Shown one piece after another: positions 23,431 to 34,806 of a stretch of 64,000 nucleotides of DNA. The notes under the pieces were generated by a model, which saw only the letters and a list, made by a program, of their open reading frames with translations, was not told where the DNA came from and made no database searches. Positions within the stretch are counted from its first letter, which is position 1. Each line of letters opens with the position of its first letter. The stretch is from Zhengitettix transpicula (lineage: Eukaryota > Arthropoda > Insecta > Orthoptera > Tetrigidae), in assembly GCA_037074705.1 (NCBI GenBank), contig CM073593.1, forward strand, positions 11,165,001-11,229,000. The letters are read 5' to 3'. A program made the translations under genes and the position numbers.

Positions 23431-23799
23431 GAGGAAGAAGATAAAAAGACACGGGGAAGCTTACTTGCAAACAGAGGATAAGAAGTTTCTTAGCAATGGA
23501 GATTATATATTGGTTATGTTTGGCATGGCACGGAGGCATATAATGGTTCTTAAGATTATTTATGAACTGTGTTGAGTTATGAAGACCGGATGTTCTAAAG
23601 AGTGAGCTACTGCGGCTCCGGTGTTACGCGATTTATCATTCGTCAGCGGCGTAAAATATAGCGAACGTAAAAATTCCCAGATATACGTGAAAATCATTCC
23701 TATAAGCCTGAGACACCGCGGTTCAAAGCAATGAAACATTACGTAATATATTGAAGCCTGTATCCGTCTTACATAAATTGTCCATTAGCCACATTGGCG

Positions 23800-24126
23800 A
23801 AGACGCCTCGTTAACAAAGCGGATTGTTAAGGGCTTTGTTTCGGTTGTTCGCGCCACAATTGCTGATTTGCAATGACAACCGCGGCAAGACAGGAAGCCA
23901 CCGCAAAACAGCGTTCACCTACCAGTGCTGCCAATAGAATGGGAACAATTTCCGAAGCAAAACAAGGAAGCGGTGGCGCGCGCCTGCGCACTGGATTTTG
24001 CATAATCTGAAACAGCCTTCCGCTCTACGACAATTTGCATATGTCCGTCCGCTGTTCCGGCCGTAAACAGACCACACAAAGCGCAGATGCTCTATTGTTA
24101 ACTGCTGTGATCAATAGCGTCAAAAT
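23800..24126 (+). promoter_or_regulatory. CG-rich leader/promoter-like block
   Basis: The most CpG-rich unique block of the window. It contains RUNX-like AACCGCGG, SOX-like ACAATTG and CTATTGTTAA words and ends just before an ATG with a strong splice donor. It may be the promoter and 5' leader of a host gene on the plus strand. This is inferred from composition and from the adjacent donor. Confidence 0.35.
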
Positions 24127-24143
24127 ATGGCCAGAAGCTGCAG
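24127..24143 (+). CDS. Candidate first coding exon (partial host gene)
   Basis: AAAATATGGCC gives an ATG in a fair insect start context. The frame reads M-A-R-S-C and then runs into CAG followed by GTAAGTAATG, a near-perfect splice donor, at 24144. A 17-nt first coding exon behind a CG-rich leader is plausible in insects. No downstream acceptor and exon could be joined to it in this window, so the gene is not identified, and a chance donor cannot be excluded. Confidence 0.28.
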
Positions 24144-24149
24144 GTAAGT

Positions 24150-25060
24150 AATGAGACACGTCACGCTCAAAAATTGAACGAATTTGGCCCAGGATTTTTC
24201 ACGAAATATGTGTATCTATTTATGTGTATATGACTACCCAATTTACTAGGAGACATTACCCCAAACTGAAGCTTCCAATTCTAGTATAGGTTGCTTCATT
24301 CCAGAGTCTAGATGTCGGTTTCCAGCATCTCTGGAGATTTTAATAGAATAAATGTAGAGAAATTTCCTCTCAATAACTAAGGATAATACTAGTTCTAAAG
24401 AAATTCAAATTTCGATCGTTACTTTAACACGTGTTGAAAGAAATGTTCGCCTTCATTACGAGAACCGTCGAACTAGACACCAACACTAAAATTAACAACA
24501 AACGATGCGCTTAATTTAATATCTTTGAAACATCAGTACTAATTCTCTAACATTCTAAGTAAGAAAAATTTATTTTCAAATTTAAGCTTTAGTTTTAGTA
24601 TTCTTTCCTACTACGTACGTTCCTAGATCAAATCAAGCGTTTTTTGACATTCCTTGCTAATGCTAGATTTTATAACAATTATTTACCTTATAACCTAATT
24701 ATTACAAATTTGGTAATATTTTTAATGTATTTACATTCATTTTTGAACCTAAATGGTAATTTTGTATAACAAAGTAAATTATTGAAATTAGCGTTTAATG
24801 GAGTCAATTAATGTAGGATCTGGAAATAAAACATTTTTAAGAGGTTTTTAAAATCATAAATTCCCTAACCATGTGTTAAATATTTTTAAACCCGCTATAA
24901 TTTTATTATTAAACCTCGTAAGTACTTCAAAATGGAACAGAAAACGACCACGTTCTCATTAGTGTAGGTGGAGACATGTTCATATTTATTTATAAAAAAG
25001 TTGCCTAAATCAGAAGATTGTAAAGGTTATTGAAAAAATATATATTAAATACTTGGCATT
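24150..25060. other. AT-rich, possible first-intron DNA; nothing recognised
   Basis: No coding motif or repeat was seen. If the exon at 24127 is real, this would be intron. Confidence 0.35.
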
Positions 25061-25063
25061 TCC

Positions 25064-25211
25064 TCCTCTTCTAGGACCTCGTCCGTAATATTTAGAGTGA
25101 ATTTTCTGCTGCCTTGTTTGCAGTAACCGACAGCCTGTAAATATTACTCTTGTATTAATTAAAAATTATAAATATTGTCATACCCGATGAGGTCCTACAA
25201 GAGGACGAAAC
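25064..25211. repeat. Inverted pair of hammerhead-like motifs
   Basis: GATGAGGTCCTACAAGAGG at 25186-25204 followed by ACGAAAC is mirrored at 25064-25084 (CCTCTTCTAGGACCTC). In the plus copy GTCCT (25192-25196) can pair with AGGAC (25202-25206), followed by GAAAC. This is the helix II plus GAAA layout of hammerhead ribozymes, with CCGATGA in place of CUGANGA and one extra G. PLE pseudo-LTRs are known to carry hammerheads, so this is probably a PLE remnant without its coding part. Confidence 0.5.
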
Positions 25212-26600
25212 GTCGCGTATTTAATATGTATTTTTGCAATAATCTTTATAATATTTTTTTCTGATTCCAGGCCATAGCTTAACTTCAACTCGTTTACAAA
25301 TTCTGATCTAAGACTGTTTCCGTTTTAAATTCTTATTCTCTTTTGCCAGTCACAAAAATGAATTAATCATCAATCCCTCACTGTTGACTCAAACTGTGAG
25401 CTCCTCACCACTTCGATTTGTCGCCAAGGGTGAATGAACTTCCTTTTCGTCTAAGTTATGTTTCCCCTTGTCTCAGGTTGGCGAAATCCAGACTCATAAT
25501 TTCTTATTGCATAATAAAAAGTATTCTGGAGTTGCGGATTCGCGACATCCAGGCGCCAATGGGCCATACCTGTTACAAATGGCTTCACTCCTCGTTGCCT
25601 TAAATATTTCGTGTTCCGTCTCAAACATTCTAAATGAAGTGTCTGAGTTTTTTTTAGGATTATAATTATTTCATTTGCGCAACATATATTGTATATTTAA
25701 ATATTATTTTCAGTTCTCATCTATGTACCTTGCCTCCTACTCCGAGTATTCAAGTTTACAGAGAATCAGCTGTTAAGTCGAAACATACCCAGAATGAGTT
25801 AAGTGTACTGTAAATCTCCCAAATACATTGAATAATTTGGTTTAACAGCCATCTAGTATAATAGTGAACGTTCTGGGGTAACAAAAGTGTCGCCATGAAA
25901 GCATACTCTTTTTTACTTTACAATTCATTTCTTGCGACCACTTTCGTCTCTAAGGGCCTATAATTTCCCCAATTTCACAATAAAATATTCCAATATATAC
26001 CTAATGCATCTTCATATTTTTCGGCTATGATATCTAATATTAATATATATTTGTAATAAATTTCAACTGCTGTAATCGAGAATTCCTTCCTCAAGACGAT
26101 TTACAAATTTTGTGTGGGACGTAATACGAATATGATCGATTTTTTCTGTTCATATAACCCTCCCAATAATGCTGGATATATTATTTCTCCCCCTCTTTCA
26201 GCGGATGGTCCAAAGCCCGCGTCTTACATTTACCCCTCGGCTTCATTGAATCTTCCCCTCGTCCCGGTCGCGCTCCACTGCCTAGAATCTATAGTACATC
26301 GTAACACTCAGCGTCCGTGCTCGAGCAATACATTTGCATCATTATTCTGCTTTACATATTAAGCACATCACCAAACTTTTGCCAATAATATGTATTATTA
26401 GATTCCGGTTTAACGTTTGAGCTAGTCTTGTATAATAATTGTTGAATGTACGTTGTACAAAATAAATATGTTTGTTGAATTGCGAATTGCAGAGTTTTCT
26501 GTTTACGAATAGATTCGTTTGAATCTCAGTTTTCACTTTATGTTACACATTACATCAAATTATTCGGCCATTAACGTTAAAAATAAAGATACATCTACAC
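25212..26600. other. Mostly AT-rich, no gene recognised
   Basis: A CG-richer patch at 26190-26340 keeps a plus frame open for 82 codons (26114-26362), with no domain. Nothing else was recognised. Confidence 0.35.
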
Positions 26601-26609
26601 ATTCATAAC

Positions 26610-26910
26610 GTAATATATTGTAACGCGTGTATTTTGGTTTTAATTTGCTTTGTCTTCGGAAGTGTTGTCTGCTGTAGTTTGGAGAATTACGTGCCACCTC
26701 TTCCAGAACACAAGTGGGCAGCACGAGTGCGTCGCAATAAAATCCCGGAGGCCGACGCCTTAGCCAGTGGTCAACCCCTGAGTCGACGCCATGCAGTGAT
26801 CCTGACTATATCTCGCTGCAGTTAACCCGTTCTGCCAGCTGCGAGATTCGGAGGCGTCAGTACGTTGCTTACGAGAGCTACAGCAGACGAACAGAACACA
26901 GAAATAGCAG
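26610..26910. repeat. CG-richer block with weak inverted ends
   Basis: GTTGTCTGCTGTAG near 26664 and CTACAGCAGACGAACA near 26879 are inverse to each other. Between them lies CG-rich DNA with short open frames on both strands (26634-26825 plus, 26760-27023 minus). It may be a small inverted-repeat transposon or a regulatory island. Confidence 0.3.
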
Positions 26911-27336
26911 TATGTATTTGATAACGGGCAGCTAACACCTTCTACGTAATCCACAGGTGCCTGAGATAAGAGCTTTTCATGCTTAATTTTAATAAACTTA
27001 TATAAAATTTCTTTAATGGTCAATTTTTTTTATTTAACGTAAAAAACCCAGTCACCCAATAATAATTCATTACAATATTTATTGACTTATACTTTTTTTT
27101 GTCTTTAATGATATTTTAGACTCATTAATACGCATAAAATATACCTAAATATAACAGTCATTATGCCGCAATGTTTGCACAAGGCGATCTTTAGAATATC
27201 AATTCACCATCCCTCATGTAATTAATTGTAAGTAATGTAATATAAATTCTTGTTTTACATAATTGTATGTTATAAATGTCCAAATTTGAAAAAAATTGTT
27301 TTCTTTGATTGTTAAATTACAAATTTAAATTTTACA

Positions 27337-27358
27337 CTTGAAGAGGGACGAAACGTTG
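27337..27358 (+). ncRNA. Hammerhead-like core remnant
   Basis: CTTGAAGAGGGACGAAACGT keeps the CTGANGA-like and GACGAAAC parts of the motifs at 25.18 and 44.86 kb. The helix II hairpin has been lost, so it cannot be an active ribozyme. Confidence 0.3.
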
Positions 27359-27359
27359 T

Positions 27360-28484
27360 GTTTTATAATGTTTTAAATTGATTTTAATAAACTTCTAACT
27401 AATTCCATGATGTTTTTTCGTTAATTAAAAAAATCAGTAATTAAGATATTTTATATTATTTTGCATTATTAAAGCGTTCGTGAAAGTGTGAGGACAAAGA
27501 GATCCGTAACTTCACAGCATAGCATAGTTAACTGAAGTTAAAACACTGTAACGCGTCACAAGCGATGACAATGACGTCATCTATAGACTTACAAACACAA
27601 AGCAGCACAGACTATTTCCTTCGCATTCAGCCAAATAAATTAAATTATTTTTCTGAGGCTGAAATAATTTCCGTAATATAATGTCGTAAATTATTCTATG
27701 AAGAGCTCCTACTAGAATTTCTTCAATATTATTAAATTATAAATCGCACTCCAGCCCCTTTTCCATCGGACTACCAAATTTATTGTGAATATATACAGGC
27801 GTGATGAAAACTCGAAGCGCCATTTTGTATTGAAACGTTTCGTAAGCTTAGGTGGAGATTGTTGTGTTCGGGAAGATGGATTGCAGGGTAAAGAGAGGGT
27901 GGGATTTTACCGCACGCCAGCGGGCGTCTACCACGGATTAATAAGCAATAAAACATTGCAATTCTGTCGACTCAGCATCTCAAACAAAGAAGAATTCTGA
28001 TTATTTTAAAACCCCATCAAAGTAGCTATTAAAATGGGGTAAGTATGGTAATAAAATTTGTAGATTTTCGTGTGGAATGAGTTAACGGAAATAATTGCTG
28101 TCATTCCTTATCCATAATTTTCATTTATGTTTACTCTCTTTCTTTGTCCGTTTAATTTTCTATTTTTATTTTCTAGAAATTACGATGGATTGTCCCGTTA
28201 TATGCACACGATTGACATAAAACATCTAATACAAATATAGAAACAGAATCGTCGGTGAGAGTCAAAATGACTTTTTTTCGTCTCTTTAAATAAATAGTGC
28301 CTACTAATTCGTATGAAAACAATAATAATTTCTATAAGACATAGAGGTGGTAGAAATTTAATGTAAATTGTGTGTCTCAAATTTGTTTTAAAAAGTTTTA
28401 TTTATTATAAATTGCAATGTTCTTATTCTAGAGTCAGAACAGGGCTGACAAATGCAGAAAAAGAATAAAATAGACAGGCTATAT
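27360..28484. other. AT-rich spacer, nothing recognised
   Basis: A plus frame of 71 codons (27785-28000) crosses a slightly CG-richer patch. It has no motif and no convincing splice sites. Confidence 0.35.
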
Positions 28485-28995
28485 ATAGGGTAATCCACAT
28501 AGTGGCAACTCCCCTCTTATAACAGAGGAAAGGGGCTAAAAGGAGGGATGCGGAAAGGTAGACGCAGGTGGCTAAGGATTAATTAGGGCCCCCAGGCTGT
28601 GATTTAAAGATCCTACCCGGAAATTCGCCTAAAAGTGATGCAGTGAAAACCTTAGAAAAACATGCATCGGGTAAATCGGGTATTTGGTACTTGTCCCACC
28701 CCTTTCTGATGGCGGGAGAGGGGTTTTCTGTGGGGTCGCAGCATTCTCTTCTCCGTGGCTTGACCAGTTTAGGAGGCAGCTGGCCGACTATTCCAAAGGA
28801 ATAGCGGACAACTCTTACCGTATGCCGAAGGTGTGCGATTTCGAAACATACACCTCTCAAAACAGGCCGAGGTGCCTCGGCTTGTGGGAACCTTAGTTAA
28901 AAAACAGCAGAGAGAGTAGAAGGTAGCCTCCTCAAGAGCTCTCTGGGAAGGTTCACCTGCGAGAGAAAGCCCTCGAAAGCGTGACAAATTCAGCT
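28485..28995 (+). repeat. Family A, copy 4
   Basis: Full-length plus copy from ATATAGGGTAATCCACATAG to the CTGCGAGAGAAAGCCCTCG words past GAACCTTAGTT. On the minus strand 28579-28860 is open for 93 codons in the shared family frame (FGIVGQLPPKLVKPRRREC, later SPAIRKGWDK, ending QPGGPN). Confidence 0.82.
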
Positions 28996-29199
28996 CTCTG
29001 TGCTGTTTATATAAGGGCAGAATGGTCATGTGTGGTGGATACGACATAAGGACAGAATATTTCAGATGTTGCCAGATAAGAAACCCTCGTCTCACCATCA
29101 GAGCTGAGTTATAACAGAATCTGGTTTATATAGAACTCGGAAGCCCACATGCTGTTTAAAGATAAAGAAACCTTTACATTCTCCTAGTGACGATGATGG

Positions 29200-29908
29200 T
29201 TGTTGCATATTAGATTACATAACAAGGTCGTTCTTTACACTACAGGTTTCAGGAAACACTTATACAACTGGATCCAGCACAAAGACAAGCGTAGAAATAA
29301 ACTGCAGATCTATACAGTAACGGTGCTGCAACGGTGGCCTCCTTTATTGTGTATACTATGCATTCCACCAGCATAGCTAGGACATTAACGAATCGTCCTC
29401 AATTATGATTTCCGTCCTTCGGGTGCATTTCTGCAAACGCACACTCAACAGTCTCAGTTCTGGAGCACGCGCTACGTTAAGTACGACTGGCTTCCAAGCC
29501 GTCGACATATAGTATCTTCCTTCGCTATTGAAGGGAATGTCTCCGACTGGGCTCTTTCTCTAGTTGTCTTCCTTTTCCCTTTCCTCTACTTCTTACAGCT
29601 AGTATATATTTAACTGTAAATATACTACTGCTTATCTTTACATCTGTGTCTTGACTGACCAAACCTCCGATTCCTCCCTGATAAGCCTGAGGCGAACCTA
29701 CCCCCCACACTACCCTCTTTCCTCAACTTGTCTACACCTTTAAACCTTCGAGATCGTTCCCAGATCTCCTTTCCTTTCTAAGTCCCAAGTCAGCCTTCAA
29801 TTCCAAGGAACCAGAGCCAAGTTTCAAGGCGTGAATCTGCTGACAAGGAACCCTTCATTTCTTGCAACGACTCCCCGTCAACCTGTATCGACGGGCGAAC
29901 ACGTTACA
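29200..29908 (-). mobile_element. Possible solo LTR (minus strand)
   Basis: The minus strand starts TGTAACGTGTTCGCCCGTCG at 29908. That is a typical opening of insect gypsy-type LTRs. The interior is pyrimidine/purine skewed and has no protein. The other end was not found with certainty (one candidate is TG near 29202), so length and class are open. Confidence 0.33.
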
Positions 29909-30729
29909 CCACTACAACTAAACAGACGTCTAGAATATGAAGTAAAGGTAATTAAATAATTTTCTGGAACATTCGAGGAACTATAAATATTGTAAAGGCA
30001 GCCATGGGAACATTATTAACATTGGTAACTCGTCCAAACGTGTTCCTTGATAATATCGGTTTGTAGAAGTATTATATTATTTTTAATTCCGAAATTAAAT
30101 TCTCGTTCGTTTCCAATCGATTTAAGGCGGACAAAATGTCCTGTAAAGTTATTATTCTATACATTCACTATTATATATAGAATATCGCCTATAAGGATAA
30201 TGACTTTGTGGATGCGGTGGATTCTATATATTTTACAGAATTTATCAGTGTGTTTGTAATTTAATACTGCTGAAGGAGCCGTGATTATGGGGAATGGTAA
30301 AGTGCGACAATACTCAGTGACGTAATATTACAATAGTAGACCGAAGCTCGCGTACAACTATAGATGCATTGTGTAGTATAGTCAGAGATATTTAAGTTAA
30401 ACACGTACTGTCGTTTCAGGATGTTCACATGAAGTTGCATTAGATCTTCCTTCCATTCTCGTGTCGTCGCCATCCACCGTACTCACGGGGAAAACAGATG
30501 ATTCTGATTCTAGAGAAACCTCTGACTCGTGTGTTTCAAATGATGGAGCGGATATGACTCATTGTTTCAGCTATCGACGTTAAATTCCTGTCCAAATATA
30601 ATTTAGTTTGCATTGTTATTGCCAATTATTTTCCATCTATTTAAATTAGGAGGTACCATTGAAATATAGCTCTTCATGCCAAATCCGAAATATATCTTAA
30701 TTCTTTGGAGCATGAAATTTTTTAAGATT
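29909..30729. other. AT-rich spacer, nothing recognised
   Basis: Only short open frames without motif. Confidence 0.4.
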
Positions 30730-30734
30730 TATTT

Positions 30735-31145
30735 AGGTGAATACGATACGGAAACTATAACGAAAAAAATATCAAACATGACTAAAGTCAATTTGCTTCA
30801 TGATGATGTAAATATTCAACGTAAATATAATTAGGTCTGATAATTCACATTAACTGGATAATTATTATTTTAGTGCAATTAGAAGACCCTGTTAATGACC
30901 TTTAAATTTCTTTCTTGAAAAAACAAACATAAAAAACCCACAGAAAATAAATATTCTGAAGGTGACCGGCGGGTAGAAAAATCTTACACACAGAAAGCTA
31001 GGACATGTCTTGGGATGCCAAAAATTTCTTTAAGTGTATGTTGTTTCATTTCTGCAGCACAAATTAGCTCTGTTATAAACCAACAGATGTCTCTGGGATG
31101 ATATTAAAGTTATGTTGCATATATGCTATACTATGCAATAAAGGG
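30735..31145 (+). repeat. Family I dispersed repeat, copy 1
   Basis: Matches the minus strand of 52180-51883 followed by 51160-51005. Shared words include GAAAGCTAGGACATG, CCAACAGATG, CTCTGGG and TGCATATATGCT. It shows the uninterrupted form of the sequence into which a hAT-type element has inserted at 51.17 kb. Confidence 0.7.
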
Positions 31146-31198
31146 TTTTAAATATCATGGAACTAAACATTATTTGTCTTTTAAAATTATATTTATAT

Positions 31199-32166
31199 TG
31201 TAATATTCAAAATAATTCAATAACAATAAAATGCTAGAAAGATGTGGAGCCAAATCATGTGGTAATCATCACAGTCAATTTATGTAATATACCAAAATAA
31301 AAGGAAACAAAGGAAGGACGTTCACAGGATTTTACGTTGAAATGAAACCGAAATTTTTAAAGAGATAACAAAAGATAATTTAATTGACAATTTTGATTTA
31401 CGTTGAATTCTTTATATTTTATGTTTTGAAGTAAATGCCTCAGCTTTCAATGAGAATCTAAATTTCAGGGTCTCTAAAAAAGACAGTGATTTGAAAGTTA
31501 CAAAATCAACATATGAATTTAATTTACAATAACAAATTTCACAAAGAGAATCTAACAACAAATACAATATAAATCTGATAAAACTATAGAAATATCTGGC
31601 AAAGTTGTAGAAATCTGGCAGTAAACGATATTTACGTAAAGGTTTACAAAATTTACGTTTTTACATACCCTTTTGTTCGGAGCTGGTCTGGTTAGTGCAC
31701 ACGTGGTTATTTTGATTTTCATATAACAATATGTGATTGGCAGGTCACAGCACTGATTTCATACTTTTCACACTACGACACTTTCGGCGACTTTCTACTT
31801 TACTGTCGTGCGTATTGTCACACTCAGTTTTGCTGTAGAAAAACCTTTAATACAAATTGTGATGATAATCAGTATATAATTTGCTGAATTCGACCGCCAC
31901 AGACTCTCGCCATGGTCAGACCCTGCAAAACACACTGACTGTCTCCCACAAAAAACTGCTCTGCCTCCCAAACACACACTGCTCTCTGACTGTTCCACTC
32001 CTAAAGTTCTGAGCGTTTTAACAACGCTTTTTCGACAACCATTATAGTATCTGCATTCTCGCACCAAACAATGCTGTTCTTTGCAATGCTCGGCCTCACA
32101 GTTACGCCGCCAATAATTAAAGAAACAATTTAAATAAAACATTTCATTACACATTGAATCTCTACA
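31199..32166 (-). mobile_element. Family D solo-LTR-like repeat, copy D5
   Basis: On the minus strand it goes from TGTAGAGATTC to GAATATTACA, 968 bp, with ATAT directly outside both ends (31195-31198 and 32167-32170). The minus strand shows ATTATTGGCGGCGTAACTG, CAGTGTGTGTTTGGGAGGC and a TTACGTAAA block in the order of D1 and D7. The 148-codon minus frame at 31795-32241 crosses the element end and is not a gene. A solo LTR with a 4-bp target duplication is the best reading. Confidence 0.72.
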
Positions 32167-32368
32167 ATATATTTCAAAGTAAACTAATTTGTTTAAAATT
32201 TGAAAGTCTTGAGCGTTTGAAATTTTCAACGACGTTATCACTAAAAATAATCTATATGTCTGGTACTTTCAACTTTAACCAAGAGAATTTATTTCCCTAT
32301 CGAAATATCTCTACTGCAATGTCTTCATCCTCAGAATATAATTCCGCAAGCCGATGGGGTTTTGCCAC

Positions 32369-32567
32369 TCAATGGGAAGACAATTCCATTACTGTACGAC
32401 GAGAACAGGATCGAGTAAATCAAAGGATACACCAATCCAGGTGACAGAAACCGCGTCTGTTCATATTTATCAGAGCGGTTCTATGACACCGGTAAATCGC
32501 GTTCTAGTGAGGCCAATTTAAAGGCAGCCCATCATTCCACCCGACAAAGTCGAAATGCCTAATTTAT
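32369..32567 (+). repeat. Segmental duplication, unit X copy 1
   Basis: About 200 bp repeated almost unchanged at 32992-33192 (offset 623 bp). It contains GTACGACGAGAACAGGATCG and ends CCTAATTTATGT. Confidence 0.92.
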
Positions 32568-32748
32568 GTCTCGCCCCCGAGTCGGAAATAAGAGACGGCC
32601 GACCGGGGGTGAATTCCCCTTGTCATCAATTTTTCCCCGCAGCGCGAGTTCGCCGTCTGAATGTGGAATCAGGCTCGAGATTTCAATGGCTCAGCTTTCG
32701 CAATAACGGCTTCCTGACTTCGCCAACAGATGGCAGGGGAGACGAAAC
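32568..32748. promoter_or_regulatory. CG-rich unique block between X1 and Y1
   Basis: A 180-bp CG-rich sequence present only in the first duplicate. In the second it is replaced by the gypsy fragment. Both its composition and its neighbours (AATGCCTAATTTATG) suggest a candidate conserved non-coding element; this is inference. Confidence 0.28.
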
Positions 32749-32975
32749 AACTATTAGGGATCTTGAATTTTAATACGCAAAGTATGGAATAATAATAGAT
32801 AAAAAAAGCTCTAAAAAATATTATGGCAGTAAAATGTGTTCTGGTTTTACAATTTAATCTTATTTCTCGATATAAGAGAAATTTAGTATCAAATGTGGAT
32901 CCCTATTTATTGTTTGAACTAGATTTTCATCGTGGCATTCATAAATGAACGCAATGTTAAACATTATCTGTTATA
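32749..32975 (+). repeat. Segmental duplication, unit Y copy 1
   Basis: AACTATTAGGGATCTTGAAT and the 200 bp after it recur at 34807-35030 with moderate divergence, shared down to AATGTTAAAC. Confidence 0.85.
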
Positions 32976-32991
32976 ACTTCAATAATGACAG

Positions 32992-33192
32992 TCAATGTGA
33001 AGACAATTCCATTACTGTACGACGAGAACAGGATCGAGTAAATCTAAGGATACACCAATCTAGGTGACAGAAACCGCATCTGTTCATATTTATCAGAGCG
33101 GTTCTATGACACCGGTAAATCGCGTTCTAGTGAGGCCAATTTAAAGACAGCCCATCATTCCACCCGACAAAGTCGAAATGCCTAATTTATGT
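32992..33192 (+). repeat. Segmental duplication, unit X copy 2
   Basis: Second copy of unit X with a handful of substitutions. It ends at CCTAATTTATGT, exactly where the gypsy fragment begins. Confidence 0.92.
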
Positions 33193-33309
33193 ACGTATCA
33201 TCGTGCAATTAAGAATGTCCCATCAATAGCTCGTCTGTTAACTGTTGTTTTCCCATAAATTTTGATTACTGTACTATTAGCTGCGTACAGTAGGTAGGTA
33301 TACTCTCGT

Positions 33310-33375
33310 GTTTAGTCCCTGCTACCGTACGTGGCAACACAGAAACGTCTGCACCTGTGTCAATCAAAAAGTGCA
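33310..33375 (-). pseudogene. Gypsy aspartic protease start
   Basis: The minus strand reads FLIDTGADVSVLPRT. D-T-G-A is the catalytic loop of retropepsins and LIDTGADVS is their usual form in gypsy elements. The frame soon meets a stop and the domain is cut at 33193. Confidence 0.82.
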
Positions 33376-33404
33376 TACGAATATTGCTATCGTATATGAC
33401 CAAG

Positions 33405-33608
33405 TCAGTTTTTCTGTTTCTTGTCTAGCAATGTGCATGGCGTTGCGTATTTTCGAGCTTTTGTGCCAAATTTGCGATGATACCAACATAGATCATCTTT
33501 TGAAATTTGACTATTTGAGGTTATGCGCGTATTACTCTGTACGCGTCTAGTATTACAGCTTGGAATCCGCTGCTCATTCCTTAATACTCGAGACAATGAT
33601 TGCACCAC
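33405..33608 (-). pseudogene. Gypsy gag C-terminal region
   Basis: The frame contains LCWYHRKFGTKARKYATPC near its end (residues about 40-58). This is the C-x2-H-x-F-x4-C-x4-C arrangement that closes gag just before the protease in arthropod gypsy elements, here with the third cysteine replaced (KARKYATPC). It continues out of frame into the protease. Confidence 0.78.
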
Positions 33609-33617
33609 TAATGTTAG

Positions 33618-33869
33618 TTAGTTCACTTCGCGTATTAAGTTTGCGTAAACACTTGAATTACCCGACGATGTGGAGTGTGCTGCTTCCTGAGGAGGTTGTG
33701 TGATGTCCTGTGCGACTGCAGGACGTATTAGTGCATAAATTCTGTCAGGTAGTAAACAATCTGGCGGGTCACTAACTACTAAAACGTTTCGAATATCGTC
33801 TGACAACTGTTCCAGGAACAATGTACGTAATATTTGGCCATTGTACTGACCCACTGCAAGATTACGCAT
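33618..33869 (-). pseudogene. Gypsy gag, middle part
   Basis: 83 codons. ILRTLFLEQLSDDIRNVL matches the usual LRTLWLQRLP-type capsid segment and PPDCLLPDRIYAL the following helix. A stop and a short gap separate it from the upstream part. Confidence 0.8.
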
Positions 33870-33881
33870 TTTTATGAAGAA

Positions 33882-34291
33882 CTAAGGAGGGCTTTTCTTC
33901 ATTATTGCGTAACAAACGATGGAGTCTGATTCACCAAAAGCACTGATAATTTTTTTAATAGTAACATCCCTATCTGTGTTCAGTGGCCGTTCGATGACGT
34001 CACTGATGACGCCCAGTGTGGTCTCGTCTAGGTTAACAAGTACATGATTGTACTTCGCAGAATCGGGTGTAATCCGCTGCACGCTCAATGCAACCTCCAC
34101 GACCAAGAACCATCGAGCCGGGTAGTTCTTCCAAATTGAAAGAATTCGTATGGAGTCGCTCGAGTTGATGACAGAGATGTCCTGTGAAGAAGTCGCTTCG
34201 CCATTAATTGAGGGTGCTTCTTCGTTTTGCAACATCTCCCAGCCGAAAAAAAAATCTTGTACACCTGAGGATGTGTATCTCCAAATTCCAT
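33882..34291 (-). pseudogene. Gypsy gag, N-terminal part
   Basis: The main frame is 33882-34235. IWKNYPARWFLVVEVALSV and ITPDSAKYNHVLVNLDE are the signature of the first capsid region in gypsy elements (W-x-F-x2-E, then the TK/YN-x-V segment). The leading methionine frame at 34085-34291 is the same region in another phase, so a frameshift lies near the start. Confidence 0.82.
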
Positions 34292-34391
34292 ATCACTTCA
34301 GGTGAAGGCAGATGTCGCCGTGTAGTATCACATCAGGGTCACCAATTTTCTCCCTATGCGGCGGATTTTGTTTGGTATGGTTGAGACTCCG

Positions 34392-34805
34392 TGTTGGGGG
34401 CCACACAGGAAACAAAGAAAATGATATGTAATTTTACTTGATGTGATTAATAACTAGACTTGTGAAGTGTAAAAGAGTTTTATTTATACTTCTTGCAATT
34501 ATCAAGAATATTTTACGAACAGGAACTACGATCTGTTGTGAGTGAACTGAACGATTGCTTGAGCTGAACTGTTTGAATACTAAAAATGAACTGCGAGAAT
34601 GCTAGAGCTGAACTGTTTGTTTTTTATCTGAATCAACAATACAATTAATAAAGTTTCTTTGACTAGCGTGTTTACTCCGAGCGGTCGAATATCGTCTTCT
34701 CTTGGCCTCTCCGCTACAGCTGCGGATTAGACGCCATCAACGCTAGTAGAGAGGTTCGTAGGCTGGCAGACGATAGCTTGTAGTTCTGTGGAGGCTAACT
34801 CCACA
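34392..34805 (-). repeat. Gypsy 5' LTR
   Basis: On the minus strand it starts TGTGGAGTTAGCC and ends CCCCCAACA, about 414 bp with TG...CA ends. An A-T-rich polyadenylation-like stretch (AATAAAGT on plus near 34647) and a TG-rich region lie inside. The gag leader follows directly. No second LTR was found. Confidence 0.78.
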
Positions 34806-34806
34806 A

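Larger units (their letters stand above)
33193..34805 (-). mobile_element. 5' part of a gypsy LTR retrotransposon
   Basis: Minus-strand order: LTR (34805-34392), leader with GGTGACCCTGATG, gag, zinc-knuckle-like region, start of protease. It stops at 33193, so RT, RNase H, integrase and the 3' LTR are absent. It lies between duplicate unit X2 and unit Y2. The gag resembles arthropod gypsy capsid proteins of the DUF7041 type. Stops between the gag parts show it is inactive. Confidence 0.86.

Noticed and set aside
31795..32241. 148-codon minus-strand open frame
   Set aside because: It crosses the terminus of the family D copy at 32166 and consists of repeat sequence; there is no domain and the frame is not kept in the other copies.
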